64,000 nt of DNA, from the NCBI RefSeq assembly GCF_000001735.4, contig NC_003074.8, positions 4,092,101-4,156,100 on the forward strand. Direction: 5' to 3'. How positions within the stretch are numbered: position 1 is the stretch's first letter; the number at the start of each line of letters is the position of its first letter. This DNA comes from Arabidopsis thaliana. Its lineage: Eukaryota > Streptophyta > Magnoliopsida > Brassicales > Brassicaceae. The notes under the pieces are model-generated. The model did not search any database. It saw nothing but the letters and a program-made list of their open reading frames with translations, and had not been told where the DNA came from. Position numbers and translations under genes: made by a program. This document shows, piece by piece, positions 37,517-49,228 of this stretch.

Positions 37517-38177
37517 TATGATGAGACAGTTTGTTCCAAAAAAACAAAAAGTAACAGTTTGGAAGAAGAAAGTCTGTTGATTCTCTTCACTGGCTAGAGT
37601 CATGCCACATGAAGGCTGTAGATTTTTTTGTTTGTTTGTCCAGGCAATGCCTGATTGGTTACACTACACAGCTCTTGGCGTGAGGGGTTGATGGGCCAAC
37701 AATATCAGGAGATCTCAGACATGTTTCTAGATTGTTTGTTGGGTAGAGTTAGACCCAAACTGTGTTCCGGCTTTATGTAATGTATGCTTTAGGATGATTC
37801 TTCATGTTATGGAACACACACTGACCAAGACTCTAATCTAATTTGCTTTCAACAGCAACAAAATTCATGCACCAAAAGAACTCAAATCTTATTCATCAAA
37901 ATCACTGACTGGCCATATGAGATGGTTTTTGTGCATAGATGAGAATCCTGGAACATGCTATACTTGTATATTATACAAAGGCACAATGTACAATGAGTCA
38001 GATAATAAGAGTCACTCATACAGCTCTATCTTGTCTCCCTGTTCCATAGATCATACACAGCATGTGCAACCACTGACACTGAAACCTGACTAAGAGTCAA
38101 GGCAACCAAGAGACCAAAACTGGAAGACTCATTTTCGCATCTCCTGCAATCAAAGAAATGAACTGGTAACCTCGGGA
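37517..38177. other. Intergenic, 660 bp, between convergent 3' ends
   Basis: 3' UTR and flank of the RsfS gene, and of the minus-strand oxygenase-like gene. No other gene is seen. Confidence 0.6.
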
Positions 38178-39812
38178 TCAAGTCTCAGCGAAAGGAAAAG
38201 GAGTGTTATTGGGTGAAGAATGGTTACAGTTAGTCACATGTTGGTTTCCCTGAGCGGTTTCAGACAGACTGAACTCCATGTCATGTGTTTCAGACCATCC
38301 AGGCTCATATGTCTCAAGGAAACCGATTTTCGCTTTATTGGGTAGGTCGTGAGGATGAACAAATGGAACTCCGTGCGGCCACCCGATCTCCCTTCTTATA
38401 TTAGCACAAGGGCTGTTCATTACATTGTGGTTATTCTCGCACTCCTTGAGATTGCAGAATCTTAGTTTGATTCCTTTTTTATCTGCAATCTCCTGAACTC
38501 GTTCCTTGAGAACTCTCTGTGCTTCTAACCTCAGCCGTTTTGAAGGTGGTAGTGGTTTGCATCTAGAATCACTCTTCCTCCGTTTTTTCAGCTGTTTCAT
38601 TGATCCTGCACCAAAGGAAGGATCTACTGTTAATCAAAACTTCTGAGTAAGTTAACACCACTTGAACTATGAACTCCGATATTCTTCAATCTGAATCCTT
38701 TCTAAATGCTATGAAAGAACAAAGATGGAAATTAGGCGTTAAGACTGATAAAAGTAAACTTCTATACCATCCTGGGATTGAGGGACGATGAAGCTTTGCA
38801 AAGTCTGTCTGTTAAAAAGTTCATCATTTGAGTGAGATCTCTGCATGAAGTCATCAACAGAAACGGGGAGCTGAAACTGAGCTTCAACACCATGACCTGC
38901 TGCTCTCATCTCCGAGCAACTCAGATTGGTCATTGATTTTGGCATGAGTTTGAAGGCCAAGGAGAACCTCCCTTCTATACTTCCTTGCAGACTGTTCAAA
39001 TCGGTTCTGTGCACTGCGGGACTCACATACCCCGCTGTAGCCTGGTAAAGAGCTAGCCCCGGGTACACAACAGCCTCTTGAGGACCAAGATCCACATCAA
39101 CTAAAATCCATTGCCCATGCATGTCCCTGATGTGCAACCCCGCCTTATCTGATTTCACAAATGAGATCAGACTCTTGTCAAGTTGGTGATCATGGTCTGA
39201 ATACAGGATAAGCTGCTCGTCTTCTGTTAAGCTATGGTGCTGTGCTCCATGAAAGGATGGCCTAGCATAACAGCAAACAGATAACACAGAAGACGATACC
39301 TCACAATTTCTCAAAGGGACATTATCAAGAATCTCAGTAAATGGACAGCTTCTCAAGTTCAAATAGAAACCAATGGCATCAAGAACTACACGAGCAGCTT
39401 TTCCTAGTAAAGCAAAGATATCAGGCAAACCAGCAGGAGGGAACTCCATAGAATTGCTTGGCTCGGTCGGAGTCAAACCAGGTCTATACTCGTAACTCTC
39501 TTGCCACGACTGAGGATCTGCATAGTAGCCAGAAGTCTTGCACCATTCTTGTGAATCATTTGTGTGGATCATATTATTAGTGGCTGGATATGAATCTCTC
39601 TGGTGAAAATAAAGCCGAGCAGAATCAAGACCGGATCTAAGGAGGGCTCCATCGCTAGCAGGAAACTGAATGATGGCTGCAGAGTACTGTGCCAGAGATT
39701 GAGACAATGTAGTCACCGCTAACTTGTAAGAATCAGAAGGTAGACCTTCACTGGGAACTAAATCACAAACCTTGACACGACCCAATGTAGGCATTCCATT
39801 TCCTGCCATCAT
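38178..39812 (-). CDS. 2OG-Fe(II)-oxygenase-like protein with basic C-terminal extension
   Basis: 490 residues from two coding exons, 39812-38768 and 38605-38178. The fold resembles the isopenicillin-N-synthase type of 2-oxoglutarate dioxygenase: an N-terminal part (about 30-150) and a core (about 170-290) with GLHIRDMHGQWILVDV, then HR at 268 and RFS at 282-284, in the places of the distal His and Arg-x-Ser. The usual His-x-Asp is not clean: the stretch at 206-212 reads DHDHQLD. The second exon adds about 140 residues with strongly basic runs (KKRRK, SKRLRLEAQRVLKER), which look like a nuclear signal and a helix and are absent from metabolic dioxygenases. No substrate is known to me. The chosen ATG is the first of a Met pair; the frame is open ten codons further upstream. 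It fits AT3G12940. Confidence 0.82.
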
Positions 39813-40697
39813 CAAACTATACACCAAAATCCGAAAAAACACCTAAAACAATAAGCAATTGGAACACAAGCTTAAAGGTTGAACATTTTTGAAGATGGAA
39901 GCGTATCTAAGCAGAAGAACTCATGTGACTCTTCTGCAAAGTCTGATTGTCCAATAGACAAATTGGTAATCTCTGAGGGAGCGATGTAGCATCAACAAGG
40001 AGATTCACTCAGGAAGGAAATCTTGTAACGCCTAACTCATATCAATCATTTTCACAGCAAACAGAGAAATTGAAGAATTTGCATCAGACTTGCAGACACC
40101 AGAATCAGAACCCTCTTTGCTGCAAGATACCCGGAAAAAAAGACAGAAACTTTCGAGCACGAGACGATAAGTAAGACAGAAACCCTAGAGGCGAATCAGC
40201 AAGAAATGAAAGAGGAATCAAAATTGACCGTCGCCTAATAGACCAAAGAAAGGTGTCTCCTTTCGGACAAGTATGCTTCACCAGATTTAAGCGCAGGAGA
40301 ATGACAAAAGTAAAAGCAAAAGATTAACCAATCTCTCTCTGTGGGATTTGATTTGTCAGGAGAGTTTAAAAAAAAAAAAATCAAAGCTTTCATGAATCTG
40401 CGACTCTGTTCTTCAATTTCAAAAACTATATGAAGCCAGTCAAGCATTATTTTATTTCTTACATAACAATTTTTATCTCAACTTTGATAACTTGTACATT
40501 TTTGGACATCAATGATACAATGATGCTGAGATATGGGATTGGACAAACAGAATAAACGAGAATGGTAACCGCATCCAACTGAGGCTAAATTTGGCTATGT
40601 TCAAGTTCGATTGCCATGAGACAAATCCAAACCAAAGCTCTCAATGGAAGTGTTGGCAAAGAGCAAGACAAACTTTCAAGTTCTTTAGCATTTTTAT
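39813..40697. other. Leader and promoter of the 2OG-like gene; 3' flank of the protease gene
   Basis: The part next to 39812 looks like an untranslated leader (possibly spliced) up to about 40,200. Beyond it lie AT-rich promoter DNA and the 3' UTR of the minus-strand protease gene. No separate gene is supported. Confidence 0.5.
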
Positions 40698-42718
40698 CTA
40701 TTCGGCGGGTCTCATTCTTTCGTTGGTCACCTGAGTGCGTCTGCGTTTAGCTCCATCGTCTCCTAAACGTAGTCCAACACATAAATCCCCATCGCAGCTA
40801 CCATTTGTAAAGCCGGCAACAAGATCCTCTCTAGCAGTCTCAGGCCAAGCAGAAGCGGAACATTGACCGCTGAAGGTGGGCATGAACTGGTGTTCGACAC
40901 TTGGAGCACCTCCTTTTGTTTCTATTCTCTCTTCAAGATCAATATGTTGGACCTGAAGAGGTCCTAATGATGCCTCTAACTTTTCTTCTGGGCTTCTCTT
41001 CTCTTTCTTGAGATTCACATACGGAGGTGATGAGTCTGCAACCATTGAGCTCATCCCCGTTGTTGAGGCCGCTCTTTGTTCTTGCACTGCCGCTAAACAA
41101 GTACAACAACAACAACAACATGTATAAGTCTTGTTCTTTTATATGCTCAAGTGTCTGAACACCTAAAGGAAAAACTGAGTGAATTATTACCTTTTAACCC
41201 TTCATCGGTGGTGATGAGATCAAGCTGGAGATGTGTAAGAAGCCTTCCCAGATCTACACCAGTGGTCCAGCTCTCTGGACACTCCCCTACCTTCAGTTTC
41301 AGCCTCCCGCGGCTTCCAGTGCCTCCCCATATGATCCCAATGGGTCTTGCCTTCTCCTCTCCTTTCATCACTATGAGGCTTCCGCTGTCTCCCTCAAGAT
41401 CAAACGGACTGCGATGGTTCTCCCCGACAACAAGAAAATCAGTGAGGAAGCAGACTCCTCTCTCGTCATTGTACTCCAGTGCATAAGCCAGCACAGTTCC
41501 TGTAGTCAAGCCAGAGCTTCTCCCGACTTTCACCACCTGTTTACCCACTAAACTACCAACTGGAGACTGCAGCTCTATGGCTTTGACCTCTCCAATCTCT
41601 CCTACTCCACCTTTGACAGACGTTGTGACTCGTGACAGGTCATAGTCGTCTGCAAAGGGGATGAATGCACCGTCTGCTCTCACAAACGTCTCTGCAGAAT
41701 ACGTTAAAGTTATTGCGGAGTTCCTTCCTCTCTAATGGTAAAACTAAAAAACCTATGATGTTTCCAAACCTGGATTGGTGCCAGCAAAAATGCCAAACCA
41801 GAGATCGTCTGTGATGAAGGAAGTGGCTCTCTCAACTGCTCCAAGGTAGACACCAGGACCAAGGGCAGGAGGGAGAGGATGAAACATCTTCTGGCTAGGG
41901 TAATCTAAGTTAACAGCAACATGGCGGTTAGTCACAAACCCAACTTGTCTACCTCCAGTCTGACTCCTAACTATTGCCCCCAAAGTCCCACAAGTCTCTT
42001 GGCTTGCCACCTGATTGAAGTTAGCAGCAAGACAACACAAGATTATCGACTTTGCGACTATTTCCATAACACCAGATTACAATGAGTGATTATACCTGAG
42101 AGCCTGATCCAATGAAAGGATCTGACCCTTGGAGATGATCAACAATATCAGTAGTGAATGTTTGTTTAGGTGTGGGCTGATGATCAGGTTCTCCAAAATA
42201 CGAAAACTCCACCACATCCACATCACACCAAATCCCTCCTGCTCCCTGATTCAACCACCAAATCAACACATTCACCAATTACACACAACTTCGATTCCAA
42301 TCCCATCAAACTTTTAAGTTCAATATACCTCAAGAGCAGTAGGAAGACACTGAAGAGGACTTAGCCATTGCTTATGCACTTTCCGAGACACAAACACAAT
42401 AATCGCTGGGATATCAGTAAGAACCCCTCTCCGAATCCTGAACCCTATAGCTGTTCCAAGACTATAACACCGCAACATCTTGCTGTGGAAGGCTCTTATG
42501 GTCATGAGCTCAAGTAAAGTAGTGGCTCGTTGCCCTTTAGGCTCTGTGGAGACTGGTTCAGGAGAAACCTCATCATCATCATCCTCCTCTTTCTGCAAGT
42601 TTGAGAAATAGTTAGCTCTTTCCTCCGCGGCGTTGCTTAGCCTGCTTGAAGTCGGCCACGAGAAGTAAGACGCCGCCGTGAACTCGCAGTGTTGACCCGT
42701 TGACCCATACTGAGGCAT
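40698..42718 (-). CDS. NAL1-type trypsin-like protease
   Basis: 558 residues from five coding exons: 42718-42329, 42245-42096, 42010-41770, 41691-41191 and 41092-40698. The family includes rice NARROW LEAF 1, a nuclear trypsin-like protease that affects leaf width, vein number and auxin-related growth. Catalytic candidates are His210 (GFVTNRHVAVN) and Ser363 (DLEGDSGSLIV). Asp is probably in RADGAFIPF (Asp267), since the spacing matches the rice triad as I remember it. The N-terminus has an acidic run (EEDDDDE). The C-terminus has an EAR-like LRLG (DLCVGLRLGDD) next to a basic KRRRTQ, consistent with a link to TOPLESS-type corepressors. No signal peptide is seen, so this is not a secreted trypsin. 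It fits AT3G12950. A 73-codon frame lies upstream in the presumed leader. Confidence 0.9.
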
Positions 42719-43558
42719 TATTACGCCAGAGTAATCACAAAATCACGCCTTTTGTTTTCAGCTTATTGGGTAATCACATCTACACAAGTAATCAGAGAAA
42801 CTAAGCAAGAGTAATTCGAAAATTTGATCCGAGAGACGAACACTAACTTAGAGTGCCACATACTGACCGAAGAAAAGATGTTCCTTGAATTCTCACGATC
42901 AATACCCAAAACTTGAATTCGAAGGATGTAATATCTCTGCAACTGTGGAAATCGTAGTTGGAGCAGTAAAGGAGCTGCAGCCATTAGCCCTGTTAGTTCA
43001 ATGGCGCATGTAAGAGTAAAGTTTAGACCTTTTTCATTTTTTTAAGCTTGGATAATCAAATTTTATATTTTATGGATAAAGTTTGCAACTTTTTGTAGGA
43101 ACTAAAGCGCTTTTGGTTGCAATTTAATTATGGGTCAGTGGTTTTATGTCAGAAACCTATTTTCTGGTTCTGATTGAGATCTTGTTGATGGCAACTTTGT
43201 GTTTTAGTTGATTTCTCCAGGCTTTGGACTTCATTTAGGCCCAATATATAGTAGCCTTGTTTATTGATCGTTTGATTTCTTTGCGCTTCTATAACATTTG
43301 AGTACCCGCCACAAGATAGATAACAAATCATTTCAATATGTCATAATTTGGAAGAAAAACGTGTAAACAACCATTGAAATTGAATAAACACACTTTGGTG
43401 AGATGTCTTGTTATTCACCAACAGAACTCACTAACCTGTCGCCTGTCGGTAGACTGAGTATTATACATTTTAGGGGAATAGACAAGTTTAATACGAAAAA
43501 CGATTAGCAAGTAAAACTTGTAATCGAGAAAGAAAGAAAAAAAAGAAGTGAAACCTAA
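42719..43558. other. Leader/promoter of the protease gene and 3' flank of SAUR gene
   Basis: The leader of the minus-strand protease gene probably extends to about 43,000 and includes a 73-codon minus-strand frame (42984-42763). A GGCCCAA site II-like motif lies near 43237. Nothing else is seen. Confidence 0.5.
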
Positions 43559-43978
43559 TCAAGGGGAGAGATAGAGATGAGCAAAGTCATCTAGAGACTC
43601 TAATATGTGAACTTCGTCACCGTATTCGAGCATCCACAGAAGATGGTCAAACAAAACAACCTCACATTTCACCGTAATTATACAACTTCCATCTTCATTA
43701 TCGTCTTCTTCGTATCTCTGTTGCTTCTCTACAAGAGCGTTAAGCAGAGGGTGCTTCAAGTGTTTCTTACTGATCAAGTAAGGTTTCTTCGTACGTCCAA
43801 CCAACACTGTCTGGTACATAGACGGTGTAGGACTCTGGTCAACGTCTTGGAGATGGTCTTGTGGATCTCTCCTGGCCGATTTGGATCTGAGACTTGTGTA
43901 AGAATATGAACGACCTAATTGTGTGGACACGCTCTTGCATCTCCTGAGCATCATCATCAACCTCATCTTCTTTATCAT
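43559..43978 (-). CDS. SAUR74: SAUR-like auxin-responsive protein
   Basis: Intronless gene of 139 residues. SAUR proteins are small, short-lived regulators; many bind and inhibit PP2C.D phosphatases, which raises plasma-membrane proton-pump activity and cell expansion. The N-terminus is basic (MIKKMRLMMMLRRCKS). The SAUR domain spans about 58-125: TVLVGRTKKPYLISKKHLKH, then LLNALVEKQQ, and CEVVLFDHLLWMLEYGD near the C-terminus. The family's usual GYVPVYVG-type strand is diverged, so it belongs among the more distant members. The SAUR74 name (AT3G12955) is from memory. A (TC)n tract directly precedes the ATG on the coding strand as (GA)n. Confidence 0.82.
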   Translation of the reverse strand: MIKKMRLMMMLRRCKSVSTQLGRSYSYTSLRSKSARRDPQDHLQDVDQSPTPSMYQTVLVGRTKKPYLISKKHLKHPLLNALVEKQQRYEEDDNEDGSCIITVKCEVVLFDHLLWMLEYGDEVHILESLDDFAHLYLSP

Positions 43979-43982
43979 TGAA

Positions 43983-43983
43983 G

Positions 43984-44019
<36 letters not shown>
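43983..44019. repeat. (TC)n/(GA)n microsatellite in SAUR leader
   Basis: About 17 TC units with one interruption directly upstream of the SAUR ATG. On the coding strand this is a GA-rich leader, a common core-promoter or BPC-binding feature in plants. Confidence 0.85.
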
Positions 44020-44376
44020 TTTATTTTGCTGTCTCAAGAAGATACTTGAAACACACTCAGAAAGATAGAAAGGGAGTTATATAAAGAGCGAGAAGGTAGG
44101 TGCTACGTCTCTCAATTCTTAACCATTTAATTTATAATTAGGTTTTCAAGTAATGTACTCACTTGATTCATAAACTTCCACATTACTTTTCCTTTAGGCA
44201 GATCCCCAAATATATCAATTATTATCTCAGAACTTTTCATCTTATCCACCAAAGTATATTTACTTGCATACAAAGAAAATTAAATGCTTGTGTTGGCATT
44301 GCAACTTAAGAGAGAACGTGTCAAGAAAAGAGAAACGAAGAAGCAGAGAGAAGCCAGCACGAAAGTCCCGGAAAGG

Positions 44377-44405
44377 GACACGTCGAACCTGTCTCTCCTT
44401 ATATA
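44377..44405 (+). promoter_or_regulatory. ABRE-like motif and TATA box of SMP1
   Basis: GACACGTCG at 44377-44385 holds an ACGT core of ABRE type. TTATATAC follows near 44399-44406, about 40 bp upstream of the SMP1 ATG. This fits an ABA- and seed-controlled gene. Confidence 0.5.
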
Positions 44406-44445
44406 CGACGTCTAATGTCAACTCGTGATCTCTTAAACCCTTAAA

Positions 44446-44706
44446 ATGGCGAAGAACAAGGACGACATAAAGTATGCAACGGCTCAAGCGAAGCTATCGG
44501 AAGACGAAGCAATTCGTGTAAGCTACAAACACGGGACACCATTAGAGGGAGGCAAGATCGCAGAGTCGGAGCCTGTAGAGCTGTTCTCGAGTGCTCAACG
44601 TATCGAGAAGGGAAAAGAGCAGTCAGCAGCATCCGGCGATCAAACACAGATACAACGTGACATCAAAGATATCAAGGGAACACGTACAGACGATAGTCCC
44701 CGCTGA
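44446..44706 (+). CDS. SMP1: Seed maturation protein (LEA, SMP family)
   Basis: Small hydrophilic late-embryogenesis-abundant protein, 86 residues, intronless. SMP-type LEA proteins accumulate in drying seeds and are thought to protect other proteins; SMP1 is linked to heat-induced secondary dormancy and seed viability. The sequence is rich in Lys, Glu, Asp, Gln and Ser, with no Cys or Trp, and carries an SMP-domain stretch (KYATAQAKLSEDEAIRVSYK, then EPVELFSSAQRIEKG). The ATG directly follows a TATA box and an ABRE-like site, consistent with ABA control in seed. It matches AT3G12960 in my memory. Confidence 0.93.
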   Translation: MAKNKDDIKYATAQAKLSEDEAIRVSYKHGTPLEGGKIAESEPVELFSSAQRIEKGKEQSAASGDQTQIQRDIKDIKGTRTDDSPR

Positions 44707-45086
44707 TAGAATCAGTTACTTGGGTATAGCGTTTGCTTAGTTCAATAAATGTAGACAACTGTTGCTGTCTAAATAAAACGAACTGGAGCATGATGTTCTA
44801 AGAGCTAACGCTAACTTCTAACTTCAATCTCTAACCTTGAATAAATACAGCATATAGATAGATTAACTGTTAAAAGATTCAAAAACCAAATCTCTGTTTT
44901 GCCAGAACTGCATCTAGTGGATATAGGAGTGAACCAAATTCAAAATATAGACTGAGATGATTGTTCAAGACTAAAATGCAAAAAACACAAAAGGTTCAAA
45001 ACTGATTCAAGAAGCTGCTTAAAAATCAAGAAACTAGAAAGGTATTACATAAGATAGAAATTTTGAGACACGTCCTATGGAATGGA
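44707..45086. other. Intergenic, 380 bp, convergent 3' flanks
   Basis: 3' flanks of SMP1 and the eL41 gene. No other feature is seen. Confidence 0.6.
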
Positions 45087-45504
45087 CTACTTGGATCGCT
45101 GTCTCATCTTTCGGCGCTTCCTCTTTAGTCTCCTCATACGCTTCTTCTTCCACTGTCAATAAAAATGTTTCAATCAAAATCCATGACATTATCAGGAATT
45201 GGAATTTAAGATCTCCTACCAACTTCTATGAATAGTATACAATGAAGTGAAATTTACCAATCATTTTACACCTAATTTTGAATCTAACAAGCAATACTCA
45301 GTAATCATTTCAATAACGTTTCAAGGTAGATTTGTTCCCTATATGTAAAAGAATCAATCAATTCAACAAAGAGTAAAATTGACAAGGAAAACTATAGAGC
45401 CGCGTAAACTAAGAACAATCTGTGACGAATCCAAGTATCTAAACAATATATCATAGAGAAACAAAAGCAGATTACAGAGGAAATGAACAAACCTTGGCTC
45501 TCAT
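45087..45504 (-). CDS. 60S ribosomal protein eL41 (RPL41), 25 residues
   Basis: Smallest ribosomal protein, part of the large subunit and an intersubunit bridge. Coding exons on the minus strand: 45504-45493 (MRAK) and 45152-45087. Joined they give exactly 25 residues of the near-invariant eukaryotic sequence, MRAKWKKKRMRRLKRKRR then KMRQRSK and TAG. The donor is GTTTGT and the acceptor TTGACAG. Exon 1 codes for only four residues, so no long open frame reveals this gene; the open frame seen here in another phase is a shadow. The promoter has site II and telobox motifs like other ribosomal-protein genes. The related chromosome 1 copy (AT1G56045) sits near the functional eEF2 gene, which supports ancient duplication. 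Confidence 0.95.
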
Positions 45505-45560
45505 GGTGCAATCGCCGCTTCGTTCGCCGTTCTCTCCACTTACGGACGAGAGAGTCTCCA

Positions 45561-45646
45561 GAATATATAGCTAGGGTTTTCAGTTTTCCTCTCTAAAATC
45601 TGATAAGGCCCTGATATTTTAACGGGCCTAAAAATTTAAGGCCCAT
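45561..45646 (-). promoter_or_regulatory. eL41 promoter: TATA-like box, telobox, site II
   Basis: On the minus strand: TATATATTC near 45562-45570, a telobox AAACCCTAG at 45571-45579, and TGGGCC at 45640-45645, with further GGGCC-type motifs between. This is the standard ribosomal-protein promoter set, 60-140 bp upstream of the eL41 ATG. Confidence 0.65.
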
Positions 45647-48600
45647 ATAATGATTTAAGGATTACGTAATAAAGATTAAGAGAAGTAACCCATAAAAGAG
45701 GAATAAATGCTAGAGATTAGAGAAGGAGAAGAAAGAAAGTACATAGATGTGGTACACAGCGAGATTGTGAGAAGAAGACAAGAAAAACAAGTGCTGCTTC
45801 GTCTTCTTACCCATCATCAACACATACTTCCAGTTTTGACTTTAACAGTGAATATTACTCATTTACATCCTCATTATTGCCCATTGCAAATCACATATAC
45901 ATATACTGATATACTACTTGTCTTCTTTTTGTTTTCTTTTGTAATTTTGCTGCTCTCTGTGCTCTTTTTATTGTAAAGTAATAGTACTATTAAATATGTC
46001 GCATTTGGTTCACTGTAACAAACACCTAAGAACCCAGCTCAAGCTGCCCTCTCTTTTTCTGCAGCCAATATATGTATGTCCCCTTGTTCCATTCACATTC
46101 ACATTCACTAAATGCCAATGCAAGAGAGAAGAGAGAGATGATGTTCCATGCTCATGACAAAACTTATCATATAGTATAATATCGGTCAAAAGAGAGGGGC
46201 TACCACCAACCTGATTTAATGCATGCCATGGAATTATTACTATCTTTCTGCATTAGATATTACATAGCATCCTAGCTGTGGATCTTTATCATCACTCTCA
46301 CACTTGTATATAACAATTGTTGCCCAATTAGGATAAGGACCTGCATTGTTTCAATTCATATAGAGTGGGTGGTGTTGTCACGAGCATTATTAATGTATAA
46401 CGTAATTTCCCCCAATCTCATAAAACGACTAAAAGAACAAGAATTGAAACCACATATTATTATTAGTGTTTCATATTCAACGCGAAAATGATGTCCACTT
46501 CCCATCATAGTTCTTACGTACTTTTCTCTCGCTTTCATGCTCTCTCCAATAACGAGAAACATCAAAGTCTAAATATATATAGAGAACGAATCCTAAAACA
46601 AACATATATATATGCCTTATTAAGTGCCAAAATATTGATTAGCATATTGTTCGATTGTACACTTTAATCTCACAACAATCCTATAGTTTAGGTTTCATGC
46701 ATGATTGAACATGTAACATGTTAATAAGTCTAGCTAGCAGAAACAAAAAGACGTTTCTTACCTAGGTTTATAGTTTTTCTAAATAATTAGATTATCTATG
46801 GATTATGGTATTTGTCTTTGTCCTAACTCTAACATGTTAATGTCCATTTTGACGTACTAAACTCGGTATCTATTAGGCATAGTATCTATTTCTAACTAAT
46901 TTCTCCTTTCTTGTCGGCCTTTTCTACTTAGGCCATTTGTCGTGGCTCGTTACTCCGATATAAACAATAAATATATAAATGCGCAAATATGTAATAAAAA
47001 GAGCAAAGAGACATATGAATGAAAGCATCAAATAAGAGATTGCGAATCTATCAGAGGGCACAAGACTGGGATGTATCACGTTCTCTCCTTCATCTTCCCC
47101 ACCTTACTCTTACTTTTCTGTCCTTATTATTACTTTTGTTTCGTAAAAAAAAAAACAAATTATTTATTGTTCAAAAAGTTTTCTAGCATTTGTTTTCCAC
47201 ATTTGTCTTAGGATTCAAATGAATCCGCGAGTATGTTTGTCTAGCTATCTGATTTAAAATCGATATGTACTGCTAGAATGTCTTATTCGAGTAAGCCGAA
47301 ATTTTACCACCGGACTGGATGCTACATTGACCAATGACCAATATGAATTAGGTTTAGTTACACCACATATAGAAAAAACATTTCCATACTTCTGTCGAAT
47401 TTTGAGGCTTACATACATAAATGTTTTAATTATATACATAATTCATAGAATTAGCCAATTCAATTATTTTACACCATTGGAATTGAAGGAGACTCGTGAG
47501 AACATCCCTTGAAATTGTGGTAATATGTGGTTGAAAAACAAAAATGTAGTAATCAGTGTTTAACTGTACTGTTTTTATATGTTGTAGTGTTGTACGTTCC
47601 AAATCCAAATAATTGGCAAGAGGACGATGGGTCCCCATAAATTCAAGACCGGTCAAAAAGACCATTGCAGATTTTTGTTTTCGGACTCTGTTTTGTTATA
47701 TGGCATATTGAAATTAAATCCAAACACTTTAGTAAATAATACATCAAATACATGCATACACTAATATACTTTGTGTAATACTTCTTTAGGTTCATTATCT
47801 TACCGTAGTGTACTTTGTGTAAATGAATATATTTCTGTGAAATGAATATACTATATTATCTTCTTAGGAGTATCATTAATCCAAAACTTCTCTTAGTCCA
47901 AGACGATTCCTAAGAACCTGTATTAAAACTATATATTATTTTTCTATGTTTACAATATTGGTTAAAACTTTGAAACAAAATCTTTCAAAAGACATTTCTA
48001 CATGTTGAGTATTTCACACTACTAGACTTTTTATATGCTAGTTTAGTTTGTCACCTACTAATAACAAAATTTGACATAAATTTATATTAACCTTCTGATA
48101 CTTCAAACAATAGTTTTATATGGTTGCATCGAAATCATTTTTTTCCTGCTATAAACTAATTACGAACTGTTGGAAAAAATGGTATAAATTATTATCCGCC
48201 CCCAAAACAAAAGGGTCTAATTCACAAGGAAGTTAATCCGTTCCTTCTATACGTGCAACCATTCAAAACGATTGATAAACAAGAACTTCTAGCGTCACAT
48301 TAAAACCCAAAAATAAAAAATCGTGAACTTGTAGCCTTGTTCTTTTCTGTGATGTGTGTATGTACTTATATTATTGTGGTCACTAAATTGAGGTGAGGAC
48401 GAAGGAAACATCCAACGGATGGGATTGAAAATACAGTGTTCGAGAACGACCAGCAACTTTTATTTGTGATGTGTACTATATATATTTGAAAAAAGATAAA
48501 ATTATTGGAGCCAAAACTTCATTTACTCGAAAAAATTGCAGCTCATATGACTGACATCTTTCTTCACGCTTTGACCATCCCCCATTTTACCTTTCAGTTT

Positions 48601-49228
48601 CTTGTTTTTCGTTTCGTTAATCTTATGTCCCTCAGTTTCAAAGCTGCTTGAAGTTACATATCCACGAGTATATAAATATCTTTTCACCGGAGATCAACAT
48701 GTAGTAGTTAATCTTAATCTAGGCCAACATGGTAAAGCTGTCTCTTCATCATCAAATAATTACACTAAGTTGACACTGATTAAAATAAAGAACCACAGTG
48801 CAGTAGATGAACTAAGCCGATACGGAGAGGATTTGCATTTTGGATTTGTCTCTAACATGCAAAATCATACCTTAATATTTTTATTTGTGTAGAAAACTAT
48901 ATAATAAAAGAGGAACAAAAGCTGTCGCTCCCTAAAGTCACTGTGCTAATGAGTCAAAACTTGTTTATATTATCAAAGCATGTGGTTTAATATCTCTGGA
49001 ATCGATCTCTGAACATGGGAAGCACTTCTCACTCTCGCTACAGTTATTATTAATGACTGACTTGTTATCGAACAACCCGCTCTACGAAGAAATAACCTCA
49101 ACGAAAATCAAAATTATTTACATTCTGGACCCAAATCTAATCTTATCTAACGAAACAACCCCAATAAAACTAAAAGTGAAACATTTACCACCTAATAAAG
49201 TCGGTACAATTAGAATCCGGTTCGGTAC
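45647..49228. other. Intergenic, 3.6 kb, AT-rich
   Basis: A plus-strand frame at 45707-45976 (89 codons, hydrophobic C-terminus) starts divergently from the eL41 promoter, but I cannot support it as a gene. The rest is AT-rich without domains, RNAs or clear repeats. Confidence 0.5.
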
